DNA of 64,000 nucleotides from JAITVB01 sp031553805 (GTDB lineage: Bacteria > Bacteroidota > Bacteroidia > Bacteroidales > Rikenellaceae), in assembly GCA_031553805.1 (NCBI GenBank), contig JAVBLC010000010.1:4769-68768 (forward strand), given 5' to 3'. The notes beneath the pieces are model-generated. The model ran no database searches. It had not been told where the DNA came from and saw nothing but the letters and a program-made list of their open reading frames with translations. Shown here one piece after another: positions 9,724 through 18,355 of the stretch (positions are counted from its first letter, which is position 1; every line of letters begins with the position of its first letter). The position numbers and the translations under genes were made by a program.

Positions 9724-9756
9724 TGTGGGGTATTGGGGTTAGTGATGACAATGCGA

Positions 9757-11883
9757 TCAAGCTTCCTCGCCGATACGACCCATTCGGTAGTCTTCGATGA
9801 TTTGCAGCACCTGAGTGCCGTACTTTGTAAGGAACGCTTTGCCGACACTGGGAATCTTCAACAACTCTTTTTCGGTCGAGGGCAGTTCGTTGCAGATGCC
9901 GATCAGCCCCTTTTGGTGCAGCACGACAAAAGCAGGGACTTCCAGCTCGTCGGCCGTCGCCTTGCGCCAGATCCGCAGGATCTCGAACAGTTCGGGGTTG
10001 GCGATGTCGTCCGAGGCCGACACCTTTTTCTTCGCCTCCTTGGGCGTGGCGAAAGGGTGCTTTTCAAGCAGGGCTTCGGCGCGGGCCTTGAGGTGGGCGG
10101 CGATCGTAAAATACTCGGCAGCGGCCGACAACGTGGCTTCTTTCACGGCGAGAAACTCGCGGACGCGATCGAGCGCCTCGGACACGGCCTTGCGGGTTTC
10201 CTTGTTGTCGATCTCCACGTCGTTCGCCGCAAACAGGGGGATCAGGAGTTCTGCATTTTTCGCCCGGAAATAAGCCGTCCCTTTCGTCACGCGGTCGGTC
10301 AGCGCCGGATCGTTTTCGGGATCGGCGGCGGCAGCTACCAAGCGGCGCAGTTGGTTTTGGAACGTTTCACCCACCGACACGATCTCACGCGAAAAAACGT
10401 CCGAAAAGCCTTGCCAACGCTCGATCAACGCCGGATAGAGGCGCGAGAGGTGTTCAACCACCAAGCGCTGTAGCGCACCTAGGCGGGTTTCCAACGGACG
10501 GTAGTCGAACAAATCCGTCAGCAAGTCGCCGACATAGACCCGGCGTTGGGCGGCGAGGGTAGACTCGTCGGGTTGGGCGGCTTCGACCCCATCGGTATAG
10601 CGTTTGACCAGCGTGTCGTTGATGATCGCCGTGGCCGACAGCGGCGTGCTGAGCACCATCCCCTCCAGCGAACGGCAACGGCTCAGCGCCACATAGACCT
10701 GGCCGTGGCTGAACGAGGCCGAGGCGTCGATCACCGCACGTTCGAACGTCAGCCCCTGGCTCTTGTGGATGGTGATCGCCCAGGCTGTTTTTAAGGGGTA
10801 TTGCAGGAAGCGGCCGTCGACCACTTCGGTGATTTCGTTGTTGTCTTTGTTGATCGTGTAGCGGGTGTTGGTCCACTCGGCGGGTTCGACGTGGATCGGG
10901 TCGCCCCCGCCGTTGGGCAGCACTTCGATGCCGTCGTCGTCGAGGTAGGTGACCGTGCCGATCTTGCCGTTGAAATAGCGTTTCTCGGGCGACGGATCGT
11001 TCTTGAGAAACATCACCTGGGCGCCCTCTTTAAGTACAAGCGCTCGGTCTGTGGGATACGAAAATTCCGGAAATTCGCCCTCGATCGTCGCTTCGTAGGT
11101 GAATTGCACGCTGTCGAGGTCGTCGAGTTTGCGGTCGTTGACCGATCGGGCGGTGTTGTTGTGGGTCGTCAGGATGATGTAGCCCTCGCCGTCGGGCGGC
11201 GAAAAACCGGGGATGCAGCGGCGGTTCAGCGCGTCGAGCGTCGGAGCGTCGACCGCGTTGTCGCGCACCCGGTTCAACAGGTCTATAAATGCGGGATCGT
11301 TTTGCCGAAAAATCTGCCGGAGTTCGATCGGAATGTATGGAGTAGCCTGCAAGGCTTTGCTGTCGAAGAAATAGGGCGACGGGTAGTGGTCGCGCAGCAG
11401 CGCCCACTCGTCGTCCTTGACCACAGGGGCGAGCTGCTGCAGGTCGCCGATCATCAGCAGTTGTACGCCTCCAAACGGTTTCCGCGAATTCCGGTAGCGC
11501 ACTAACACGTCGCTTACTGCGTCCAGCATATCAGCCCGCACCATGCTCACCTCGTCGATCACCAGCAGGTCGATGCTGCGGATGATGTTGATCTTCTCCT
11601 TGCTGAAGCGGTTGGCGAAGCGGTTTTTCTCGTCGGTGGTGCGTTTCGCACCGGGCAGGTAGGGACCGAACGGAAGTTGGAAAAAGGAGTGCATCGTCAC
11701 CCCGCCCGCCTGGATCGCCGCCACGCCCGTCGGCGCGACCACGATCATCCGCTTGGGTGAATTTTTACGGAGGTTATGTAAAAAGGTGGTCTTGCCCGTG
11801 CCCGCTTTTCCGGTCAGAAAAACATTCGTCCCGGTAAATTCCAGAAAGCCGCGGGCCAGATCGAGTTCGGTGTTAGTCGTCAT
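9757..11883 (-). CDS. PIF1-like helicase with C-terminal HRDC domain
   Basis: The start is set at the ATG at 11883 (MTTNTELDLARGF), giving 708 residues. Upstream codons in frame overlap the promoter and show no conservation signals. Walker A is GKAGTGKT (25-32), Walker B LLVIDEVSM (106-114), then GDLQQLAPV, ELRQIFRQ and, near residue 430, the UvrD_C-2-type TIHKSQGLTF motif. Together these mark a superfamily 1B PIF1/RecD2-type helicase. The last ~75 residues (PSTEKELLKIPSVGKAFLTKYG...) form an HRDC domain. It is probably a DNA helicase for repair or structured DNA. It is the first gene of a pair with DUF418. Confidence 0.88.
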   Translation of the reverse strand: MTTNTELDLARGFLEFTGTNVFLTGKAGTGKTTFLHNLRKNSPKRMIVVAPTGVAAIQAGGVTMHSFFQLPFGPYLPGAKRTTDEKNRFANRFSKEKINIIRSIDLLVIDEVSMVRADMLDAVSDVLVRYRNSRKPFGGVQLLMIGDLQQLAPVVKDDEWALLRDHYPSPYFFDSKALQATPYIPIELRQIFRQNDPAFIDLLNRVRDNAVDAPTLDALNRRCIPGFSPPDGEGYIILTTHNNTARSVNDRKLDDLDSVQFTYEATIEGEFPEFSYPTDRALVLKEGAQVMFLKNDPSPEKRYFNGKIGTVTYLDDDGIEVLPNGGGDPIHVEPAEWTNTRYTINKDNNEITEVVDGRFLQYPLKTAWAITIHKSQGLTFERAVIDASASFSHGQVYVALSRCRSLEGMVLSTPLSATAIINDTLVKRYTDGVEAAQPDESTLAAQRRVYVGDLLTDLFDYRPLETRLGALQRLVVEHLSRLYPALIERWQGFSDVFSREIVSVGETFQNQLRRLVAAAADPENDPALTDRVTKGTAYFRAKNAELLIPLFAANDVEIDNKETRKAVSEALDRVREFLAVKEATLSAAAEYFTIAAHLKARAEALLEKHPFATPKEAKKKVSASDDIANPELFEILRIWRKATADELEVPAFVVLHQKGLIGICNELPSTEKELLKIPSVGKAFLTKYGTQVLQIIEDYRMGRIGEEA

Positions 11884-11889
11884 ACCCGC

Positions 11890-11897
11890 CAAAGATA
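11890..11897 (-). promoter_or_regulatory. Predicted -7 promoter element for the helicase gene
   Basis: TATCTTTG on the minus strand lies only 6 bp from the proposed ATG, so the mRNA would be leaderless or nearly so. Confidence 0.5.
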
Positions 11898-11945
11898 ACG
11901 AAATATCCGGGGAAAAACAGGGAGGAATGGTGTGAAGTTGCCAGT

Positions 11946-12719
11946 TTATTCGGCCGAAGAGGCGGGAATCGTCCCAGAAAATTTGCGGTAAGCGGGCCGG
12001 AAAGCATCGAACACGAAACCGATGTGGGCCCAGATCGTGGGCCACCACCCGAAATACTCGCGCATAATCGAAAAACGCTCCGCAAGGCTTTCGCGGCGGC
12101 GGCGGGTCGAGGTGCCGCCCGCTTCGAAAACCGACAGCACACGGCCCGTGTTGACCACCGTGCGGGCGCGTTTGAGCGATTCGAGCACCCACGCCACGTC
12201 AGCCGCGTAGCGGTAGCGCAGGTCATAGGCCGGGGCCACCTCACGCGAGACGATCACCGACTGGTGGCACACCACCATGCCGCGACGGAAATCGCGCCAG
12301 GTCATTTCGGCCGGTAATTTTTTCTTGCGCAGCCCGAGGATTTTTCCGGAAGGAGCCGTCACTACCGTTTCGCCATAATAGATATCGGCCCAAGGTTCGC
12401 CACGACCGAAAATCTCAAAAACTTCGGCGGGGTCAAAAAGCGTATCCCCGGCGTTGACAAACCAGAAATAGTCGCCCGTGGCCAGGGCCATCCCCTTGTT
12501 CATCGCATCGTAGATGCCCCGGTCGGGTTCGCTTACCCAGTGGTCGAGGCGGTGGGCGAAACGGTCGATCACCACCCGCGTACCGTCAGTCGAGGCACCA
12601 TCGACCACCACCACCTCCAACGCCGGGTAATCGACCCGCGAGAGGTTCTCGAGCGTGCGGCGCAAACCCGCCGCATCGTTATAGGTGACGGTAATGACCG
12701 ATATTTTCGGCAAAGGCAT
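11946..12719 (-). CDS. Family 2 glycosyltransferase (WcaA-like)
   Basis: The start ATG at 12719 (MPLPKISVITVTYND) gives 257 residues. The GT-A fold landmarks are VITVTYND at 8-15, VVVDGASTDGT at 37-47 (nucleotide-sugar binding), GIYDAMNKGMALATGDY and FVNAGDTLFD, which supplies the DxD-equivalent acidic pair near 92. The sequence suits transfer of a sugar in surface polysaccharide or lipid A/O-antigen assembly. The acceptor cannot be told. It is a single gene with its own promoter. The C-terminal part (HQSVIVSRE, YAADVAWVLESL) is typical of the colanic-acid-type subfamily. Confidence 0.88.
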   Translation of the reverse strand: MPLPKISVITVTYNDAAGLRRTLENLSRVDYPALEVVVVDGASTDGTRVVIDRFAHRLDHWVSEPDRGIYDAMNKGMALATGDYFWFVNAGDTLFDPAEVFEIFGRGEPWADIYYGETVVTAPSGKILGLRKKKLPAEMTWRDFRRGMVVCHQSVIVSREVAPAYDLRYRYAADVAWVLESLKRARTVVNTGRVLSVFEAGGTSTRRRRESLAERFSIMREYFGWWPTIWAHIGFVFDAFRPAYRKFSGTIPASSAE

Positions 12720-12752
12720 CGGATATCCGGGGTTAATGATTAAATTTGCCCT

Positions 12753-12760
12753 CAAATATA
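12753..12760 (-). promoter_or_regulatory. Predicted -7 promoter element for the glycosyltransferase gene
   Basis: TATATTTG on the minus strand matches TAnnTTTG and lies 34 bp before the ATG at 12719. Confidence 0.6.
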
Positions 12761-12766
12761 GTGAAA

Positions 12767-12799
12767 GGTGCCTCCCGGCACTCGGAATTTTGACTTTGC
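12767..12799 (+). repeat. Repeat family D, copy
   Basis: GGTGCCTCCCGGCACTCGG followed by AATTTTGACTTTG. The tail is the same as in the copy at 38189-38221. Confidence 0.6.
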
Positions 12800-12890
12800 T
12801 CGGACATATGCAGAGAAAGTCGAGCGCCATGTGAGCTTGCTCACTGATGGCCGAGGCACATCCTACTATTCTACAATTATACGGAAAAAA

Positions 12891-14516
12891 ATGGAAACCC
12901 GCAATTCAAACCGCAACGCCCTGATCCCGGCCATCGCCGCCGTGGCGATCATCGTGGGCATCCTGGCCGGCATCGCCATCGGCCGCGTCGATATGGGCAA
13001 CCTCTTCGAACGGATGCGCACCGTTGCCGCACCGCCGCAGAATACCAAGCTCGACAACGTGCTCTCGCTCATCCGCGCAGAGTATGTCGAAGACGTCAAT
13101 ATGGACACGCTCACCGAGCGCATCCTCCCCACCCTGCTCGAAAGCCTCGACCCCCACTCGGCCTACATCTCGGCCAAAGACCTGGCCGACGTCAACGAGC
13201 CCCTCGAAGGACACTTCGATGGCATCGGAGTGACGTTCAACATGATGACCGACACGGCGCTGGTACTCAGCGTCATCTCGGGCGGCCCCAGCGCCAAGGC
13301 CGGCGTGCTGCCCGGCGACCGCATCATGACCATCGACGACAGCCTGGTGGCCGGGCGCAAGATCCGCCAGGACGACATCGTCAAACGCCTGCGCGGCACA
13401 CGCGGGTCGAAAGTACGGCTTGGCGTACAACGCGTCGGAATCAGCGGACTGACCCCGATCACGATCACCCGCGGGGTGATTCCCGTCAAGAGCCTCGACG
13501 CTTCGCTGATGCTCACGCCGGGGGTGGGTTACATCAAACTTTCGCGCTTTTCGCGCACTTCCCATAAGGAAATCCTCGACGCCACGGCCGAACTGCGCAA
13601 GCAGGGAATGAAAAAACTCGTCTTCGACCTGCGCGAAAACACGGGCGGGTTCCTCGACCAGGCGATCCTGATCGCCAACGAATTCCTGCCGGCCAACACG
13701 CTGATCGTCTACACCGAGGGCAAGGCCAGCCCGCGCGACGACCAGCACAGCAACGGAAAAGGCACGCTGCAGGACGTGGAACTGGCCATCCTGATCGACG
13801 AAAATTCGGCCTCGGCCAGCGAAATCGTCGCCGGCGCCATCCAGGACAACGACCGGGGAACGATCGTCGGCCGGCGTTCGTTCGGCAAGGGGCTGGTGCA
13901 GTTGCAGATCCCGCTGGGCGACGGCTCGGCCATCCGCCTGACCACGGCCCGTTACTACACGCCGGTGGGACGCTGCATCCAGAAGCCCTATGACGACGGA
14001 CTCGAATCGTACCAGCAAGACCTGCTCAACCGCTATAACCACAGCGAATTGTTCTCGGCCGACAGCATCAAATTCGACGAGTCGATGAAGTTCACCACCC
14101 CGAAAGGCCGCACGGTCTACGGCGGGGGCGGCATCATGCCCGACGTTTTCGTGCCGATCGACACGGCGGGGGTCAACCCTTTCCTGCGCGAAGTGTTCGG
14201 GCGCAACATCCTGCTGCGTTACTCGTTCGACTTTTCAGACCGCCACCGCAGCCAGCTCAACCGGATCAAGACCACGGCCGAATTAGACGCTTATTTCCGC
14301 CCGATGGACAACCTGGTGGCGGACTTTACCGCCTTCGCCTCGCGCAACGGGATCACCCCCAAGGAGGGCGAACTCGACCCCGCTTCGCGCCAGTTGCTCC
14401 TTACCGAAATCAAGGCCTATATCGCCCGGAATACGGCGCTGGAAGACAGCGGGTTTATCTACTTTATCCAACCCGTCGATAATGTGATTGTAAAAACACT
14501 CGAAATTTTTAAATAA
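12891..14516 (+). CDS. S41 family C-terminal processing peptidase
   Basis: The start ATG at 12891 is followed by a short polar N-terminus and one membrane anchor (about residues 11-30), giving 541 residues facing the periplasm. A PDZ domain covers about 95-175 (GIGVTFNMM, GDRIMTIDDS). The protease core has DENSASASE with the likely nucleophile S308 and SFGKG with the likely general base K333, the Ser/Lys dyad of CtpA/Prc peptidases. Such enzymes trim or degrade envelope proteins that expose hydrophobic C-termini. The stretch upstream contains repeat D and no clear -7 box. Confidence 0.92.
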   Translation: METRNSNRNALIPAIAAVAIIVGILAGIAIGRVDMGNLFERMRTVAAPPQNTKLDNVLSLIRAEYVEDVNMDTLTERILPTLLESLDPHSAYISAKDLADVNEPLEGHFDGIGVTFNMMTDTALVLSVISGGPSAKAGVLPGDRIMTIDDSLVAGRKIRQDDIVKRLRGTRGSKVRLGVQRVGISGLTPITITRGVIPVKSLDASLMLTPGVGYIKLSRFSRTSHKEILDATAELRKQGMKKLVFDLRENTGGFLDQAILIANEFLPANTLIVYTEGKASPRDDQHSNGKGTLQDVELAILIDENSASASEIVAGAIQDNDRGTIVGRRSFGKGLVQLQIPLGDGSAIRLTTARYYTPVGRCIQKPYDDGLESYQQDLLNRYNHSELFSADSIKFDESMKFTTPKGRTVYGGGGIMPDVFVPIDTAGVNPFLREVFGRNILLRYSFDFSDRHRSQLNRIKTTAELDAYFRPMDNLVADFTAFASRNGITPKEGELDPASRQLLLTEIKAYIARNTALEDSGFIYFIQPVDNVIVKTLEIFK

Positions 14517-14552
14517 TTTTCGGCAATTGTTGTGCAAGATCCAAAAAACCAT

Positions 14553-14560
14553 TACTTTTG
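14553..14560 (+). promoter_or_regulatory. Predicted -7 promoter element for the Cys-rich lipoprotein
   Basis: TACTTTTG fits TAnnTTTG, with TTGTTG about 20 bp upstream as a possible -33 box. It lies 38 bp before the ATG. Confidence 0.7.
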
Positions 14561-14583
14561 CGCCTGATTTTTACATTTAAACT

Positions 14584-14590
14584 AGGAGGA
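14584..14590 (+). promoter_or_regulatory. Strong Shine-Dalgarno site
   Basis: AGGAGGA lies 8 bp before the lipoprotein ATG. Other genes in the window generally lack such a site. Confidence 0.75.
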
Positions 14591-14598
14591 AGATTATT

Positions 14599-14802
14599 AT
14601 GAAAAAGACTTTGCTCGCTATCGTGGCCGTTGTGGCTATCTTCGCAGCATCGTGCGGTGGCCGCAATGCCGCTCCCGTTGCTGAAGAAGAAGTGATCGTA
14701 GCTGAAAACGTGGCTTGCTGCGCCGACTCGACTTGCTGTCCTGCCGATTCGACCTGCAAGGGTACCGCTTGCGCTGCCGACACGACGAAGAAAGCCCAGT
14801 AA
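14599..14802 (+). CDS. Small cysteine-rich lipoprotein
   Basis: The 67-residue protein has a signal peptide and lipobox (FAASC, lipidated C19), an acidic stretch, then two CxADSTC-like units and a further Cys: C40, C41, C46, C47, C53, C58. The mature chain is only about 49 residues. I do not recognise a characterised family. The strong AGGAGGA at 14584-14590, 8 bp before the ATG, is striking because Shine-Dalgarno sites are rare in this phylum. With a consensus promoter and a strong terminator this looks like a well-expressed single gene. Metal binding or redox buffering at the envelope is conjecture from the paired cysteines. Confidence 0.85.
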   Translation: MKKTLLAIVAVVAIFAASCGGRNAAPVAEEEVIVAENVACCADSTCCPADSTCKGTACAADTTKKAQ

Positions 14803-14826
14803 TCAGATTACTACGGAAGAAGTGAA

Positions 14827-14857
14827 GAAGGCCGCCCGAGGGGCGGCCTTTTTATTT
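14827..14857 (+). terminator. Terminator after the Cys-rich lipoprotein
   Basis: AAGGCCGCCC-GAG-GGGCGGCCTT stem and loop followed by TTTATTT. Confidence 0.88.
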
Positions 14858-14873
14858 GGTAACGCTCCCGACA

Positions 14874-14905
14874 GCGCCTCCCGGCACACGGAGTGTTGAC
14901 CTTGC
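14874..14905 (+). repeat. Repeat family D, diverged copy
   Basis: GCGCCTCCCGGCACACGG followed by AGTGTTGACCTTGC. It is most like the copy at 12767. Confidence 0.5.
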
Positions 14906-15006
14906 TTCGAACGAAAGCTCACACCCGGAACGTTAACTTTACTTCATATGATGTCCTCCGGAATTTTGTTATTGCCTTGTGTGCCCGCCCAACGGCCAGA
15001 GAGCGG

Positions 15007-16443
15007 TTATTTTGCCGGGACCTCGGCAACATTGGTCGGTTTGTGCAACCCCATATCGGCAGCTACGCGCTCCATCAGAGCGTAGGCCTGGTCGTAGTCG
15101 TTCTCGATTTCGCCGTCGAGGATGGCGTTTTTGACCACCTCCTTGATCAGGCCGACTTCACGACAGGGTTCGATGCCGTAGACCTGCATGATCAGTTCGC
15201 CGGTGATCGGCGGCTGGAAGTTGCGGATGCGGTCTTTCTCCTCGATCTCGCGCAATTTGCAACGGACGGTTTCGAAGTTGCGCAGGTAGCGTTTGACCTT
15301 GCTTTCGATGCCCGAAGTGATGTCGGCCTCGCACAGGGTCATCAGGTCGTCGATGTCGTCGCCCGCCTCGAACAGCAACCGGCGCACAGCCGAATCAGTC
15401 ACCTCCTCTTCCGAAAGGATGATCGGGCGCAGGTGCAGGAAAACCAGCTTCTGGACGTATTTCATCTTTTCGTTGAGCGGCAGTTTCAACTCGCGGAAAA
15501 TACGGGGGACCATCTTGCTGCCCAGCGTTTCGTGACCGTGAAAAGTCCAACCCTGGCGGGCGTCATAAGCCTTGGTGGCGGGTTTGGCGATGTCGTGCAA
15601 CAGCGCAGCCCAGCGCAGCCAGAGATTATCTGACTTGTGGGCAACGTTATCCAACACCTTGAGCGTATGGATAAAATTGTCTTTGTGGCCGCGGCCGTTG
15701 ATTACTTCAACGCCCTTCAGGGCGGCCAACTCCGGAAAGATCAACGGGAGCAGGCCGCATCTGTCGAACAGATCGAAGCCGATCGAGGGGACGGGCGACG
15801 CCATGATTTTGTTGAGTTCGGTGGCGATGCGCTCCTTGGACACAATGCGGATGCGCTCGCGGTTGCGGGTGATGGCGTCGAACGTGTCGGGGTCGATGTC
15901 GAAACCGAGTTGGGTGGCGAAGCGCACGGCACGAATCATCCGCAACGGGTCGTCCGAGAACGTCCGGTCGGGATCGGTCGGCGTTTTTATTTTCAAAGCT
16001 TCGAGGTCCTGTATGCCGCCGAAAGGGTCGACCAATTCTCCGAAATTGTCTTCGTTCAGACCAAGCGCCATCGCGTTGATCGTAAAATCGCGGCGGAGTT
16101 GGTCTTCCTCGATCGTGCCGTCTTCGACCACCGGTTTGCGCGAGTCGGGGCTGTAGGATTCGCGGCGGGCGCCGACGAATTCGATCTCGATGTCACCCGC
16201 ACGCAGCATCGCCGTACCGAACGTTTTAAATACGGAAACGTTCGTGCGCAGTTCGGCTGCGAGGGCTTTGGCGATCTCGATGCCACTGCCCACTACCACC
16301 ACGTCGATATCCTTATTGGGACGGCACAGAAAATAGTCGCGCACATACCCCCCCACCACATAGAGGCGGCGGCCCGCGGCGTCGCCGATGCGGCCGATCT
16401 GCCGGAAAATAGGATCGGCGAGGGCTTCGGGAATTGTCGTCAT
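15007..16443 (-). CDS. cca: CCA tRNA nucleotidyltransferase with HD domain
   Basis: The enzyme adds or repairs the CCA end of tRNAs. The 478-residue protein has GGYVRDY at 31-37 and the catalytic DID at 45-47 of class II nucleotidyltransferases, then RRDFTINAMAL and DPLRMIRAVRFATQLG. A C-terminal HD domain follows (ALLHDIAKP near residue 285). The start ATG overlaps the stop of pdxJ by 4 bp, so the two genes form an operon. Confidence 0.93.
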   Translation of the reverse strand: MTTIPEALADPIFRQIGRIGDAAGRRLYVVGGYVRDYFLCRPNKDIDVVVVGSGIEIAKALAAELRTNVSVFKTFGTAMLRAGDIEIEFVGARRESYSPDSRKPVVEDGTIEEDQLRRDFTINAMALGLNEDNFGELVDPFGGIQDLEALKIKTPTDPDRTFSDDPLRMIRAVRFATQLGFDIDPDTFDAITRNRERIRIVSKERIATELNKIMASPVPSIGFDLFDRCGLLPLIFPELAALKGVEVINGRGHKDNFIHTLKVLDNVAHKSDNLWLRWAALLHDIAKPATKAYDARQGWTFHGHETLGSKMVPRIFRELKLPLNEKMKYVQKLVFLHLRPIILSEEEVTDSAVRRLLFEAGDDIDDLMTLCEADITSGIESKVKRYLRNFETVRCKLREIEEKDRIRNFQPPITGELIMQVYGIEPCREVGLIKEVVKNAILDGEIENDYDQAYALMERVAADMGLHKPTNVAEVPAK

Positions 16444-17159
16444 GCGTGCTTGAGGGCGCGTTTATAGAGTTGGATCGTGTTTTCGAGCCCCAGGTAGAGT
16501 GCGTCGCAGATCAGCGCATGGCCGATCGACACTTCTTTCAGTTGCGGAATGTGCTGTGCGAAATAGGCCAGGTTAACCAGACTCAGGTCGTGGCCGGCAT
16601 TGATCTCCAAACCGCAACGGACCGCTTCTTCGGCGGCGGCGGCAAAAGGAGCTACGGCCGCTTCAGGTCCCGCGGGAAAGGCTGAGGCGTAGGACTCGGT
16701 ATAAAGTTCGATCCGGTCGGTGCCGCATGCTTTTGCCCCGGCCACCATCGCGGGATCGGGGTTGACGAAGATCGAGGTGCGGATGCCTTTCGCGTGGAAA
16801 CGGGCCACCACGTCCTGCAGGAACTCACGGTTGGCCAGTGTATCCCAACCATTGTTCGAGGTCAACGCCTCGGGCGGATCGGGCACAAGTGTCACTTGCT
16901 CCGGCACCACTTCAAGCACCAAGGCGATGAAATCGGGCGACGGATAACCCTCTATATTGAGTTCGGTGGCCACCACTTTTTTCAGGTCGCGCACGTCGCT
17001 GTAGCGGATGTGGCGGCCGTCGGGACGCGGGTGGACCGTGATGCCCTCGGCACCGAAACGCTCGCAGTCGAGCGCCACCTGCACCACGTTGGGCACGTTG
17101 CCCCCGCGCGAGTTGCGCAGCGTGGCGATCTTATTTATATTTACACTCAATTTTGTCAT
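16440..17159 (-). CDS. pdxJ: Pyridoxine 5'-phosphate synthase
   Basis: The enzyme condenses 1-deoxyxylulose-5-phosphate with 3-amino-2-oxopropyl phosphate in DXP-dependent vitamin B6 synthesis. The 239-residue TIM barrel has LSVNINKIATLRNSRGG at the N-terminus, HPRPDGRHIRYSDV, GLEINAGHDLSLVNL and EVSIGHALICDAL, all family signatures. It is transcribed divergently from nadK, sharing about 120 bp of promoter region, and its stop overlaps cca. Confidence 0.95.
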   Translation of the reverse strand: MTKLSVNINKIATLRNSRGGNVPNVVQVALDCERFGAEGITVHPRPDGRHIRYSDVRDLKKVVATELNIEGYPSPDFIALVLEVVPEQVTLVPDPPEALTSNNGWDTLANREFLQDVVARFHAKGIRTSIFVNPDPAMVAGAKACGTDRIELYTESYASAFPAGPEAAVAPFAAAAEEAVRCGLEINAGHDLSLVNLAYFAQHIPQLKEVSIGHALICDALYLGLENTIQLYKRALKHA

Positions 17160-17169
17160 CGGAAAACAC

Positions 17170-17177
17170 TACATTTG
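17170..17177 (+). promoter_or_regulatory. Predicted -7 promoter element for nadK
   Basis: TACATTTG on the plus strand, about 100 bp before nadK. This implies a ~95-nt leader. Confidence 0.5.
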
Positions 17178-17255
17178 TAAAATGCAGGATGCGCCTCGGC
17201 AATCTCTGAAAGCAAGCTTTCGTGATTGCTCCCGGGTTTCACTGCATTTGCAAGG

Positions 17256-17263
17256 CAAAGGTA
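17256..17263 (-). promoter_or_regulatory. Predicted -7 promoter element for pdxJ
   Basis: TACCTTTG on the minus strand, 97 bp before the pdxJ ATG. It would overlap the nadK leader, so the two transcripts share about 65 bp of opposite-strand sequence. Confidence 0.55.
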
Positions 17264-17278
17264 CATAATTTTTAAGAA

Positions 17279-18169
17279 ATGAAGGCAGTCGTCTACAGCC
17301 GTCCCGAAATATTCTCGCGCCCGAACGCCCTGGAGCGCCTGGTGGAAGCACTCGAAAAACACGGGATCAGTTATATGCTTTCCACGGCCACAGCCGACCG
17401 GTGGGAAGAAACCACCGGAAAAACGCTGCCGGACGGGGCGCGGTATGACGAGACCACGGTCCCTTTTCCGGCGGACGCCGACCTGATGATCTGCTACGGA
17501 GGCGACGGAACGTTTCTCGACGGGGTGCGCCTGCTCAACCACAGCACGGTGCCGATGCTCGGGATCAACGCAGGGCACCTCGGCTTCCTTGCCAACGTGG
17601 CCGAAGAGGAAATCGAGGCCGCCGTCACCGAACTGGCCGCCGAAAAATACAGCGTCGAGGAACGTTCGATCCTCAACGTAACCGAAGGGTTTCCCGAAAA
17701 AATGGGATTTCCCCACGCGATCAACGAATTTACCATACAAAAGAAGGGGCCGACGATGGTGTCGGTCGACGTCTATATCGACGGCGAGCTGGTGACCACC
17801 TACATGGGCGACGGACTGATCCTGAGTACGCCGACCGGTTCGACCGCCTACTCGCTGAGCGTGGGCGGCCCGATCGTGGCACCCGACGCGCAATGTCTGG
17901 TGATTTCGCCCATCGCCTCGCACAACCTGACCATCCGTCCGCTGGTGGTACCCGACTCGTGCCGGTTGAGTTTCCGGGTGCGTTCGCGCAGCGGCCATCC
18001 ATCGTGGGCCACGCTCGACAACCGCAACTACGAGGTGCCCGACGAAACCGTTTTTTCGGTCGAAAAGTCGAAAAAACCGGTCTTTTTGGTCAAGCTCCAT
18101 ACTATTTCGTTCTACAGAACGTTAAGAGAAAAGATGATGTGGGGCATTGACACCCGCTCAAAAAGCTAA
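17279..18169 (+). CDS. nadK: NAD kinase
   Basis: The enzyme phosphorylates NAD to NADP. The 296-residue protein has GGDGTFLDGVRLL near 74-86, HLGFLANV, HAINEFTIQ with the NE/NxE site, and PTGSTAYSLSVGGPI near 185-199, all diagnostic for ATP-NAD kinases. It heads the plus-strand block leading to uppS-bamA but is separated from uppS by 283 bp holding a family B repeat. Confidence 0.95.
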   Translation: MKAVVYSRPEIFSRPNALERLVEALEKHGISYMLSTATADRWEETTGKTLPDGARYDETTVPFPADADLMICYGGDGTFLDGVRLLNHSTVPMLGINAGHLGFLANVAEEEIEAAVTELAAEKYSVEERSILNVTEGFPEKMGFPHAINEFTIQKKGPTMVSVDVYIDGELVTTYMGDGLILSTPTGSTAYSLSVGGPIVAPDAQCLVISPIASHNLTIRPLVVPDSCRLSFRVRSRSGHPSWATLDNRNYEVPDETVFSVEKSKKPVFLVKLHTISFYRTLREKMMWGIDTRSKS

Positions 18170-18180
18170 TTTAGGCTGCA

Positions 18181-18291
18181 CGTATGGCACGCCTCTTTTA
18201 AAAGGTCCTTCCGATTTCCAATCCCCACGTACCCGAGTACGCCCCGGTTGAAAACCGAAACGACCTTTTAAAATTGACGCGCCCTCGGTAC
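18181..18291 (+). repeat. Repeat family B, copy 1 (~110 bp)
   Basis: The core CGTACCCGAGTACG sits at the centre, with flanks that are roughly self-complementary (TTTTAAAAGG...CCTTTTAAAA). The reverse complement of 25317-25427 aligns along its length from CGTATGGCACGCC onward, with about three quarters of positions shared by eye. Confidence 0.75.
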
Positions 18292-18355
18292 ACCCGCGCA
18301 TTGCCGCACCCGAAAGGAAGGGACAAACAAAAGACTCGGATTAAAAGATTTTTCA

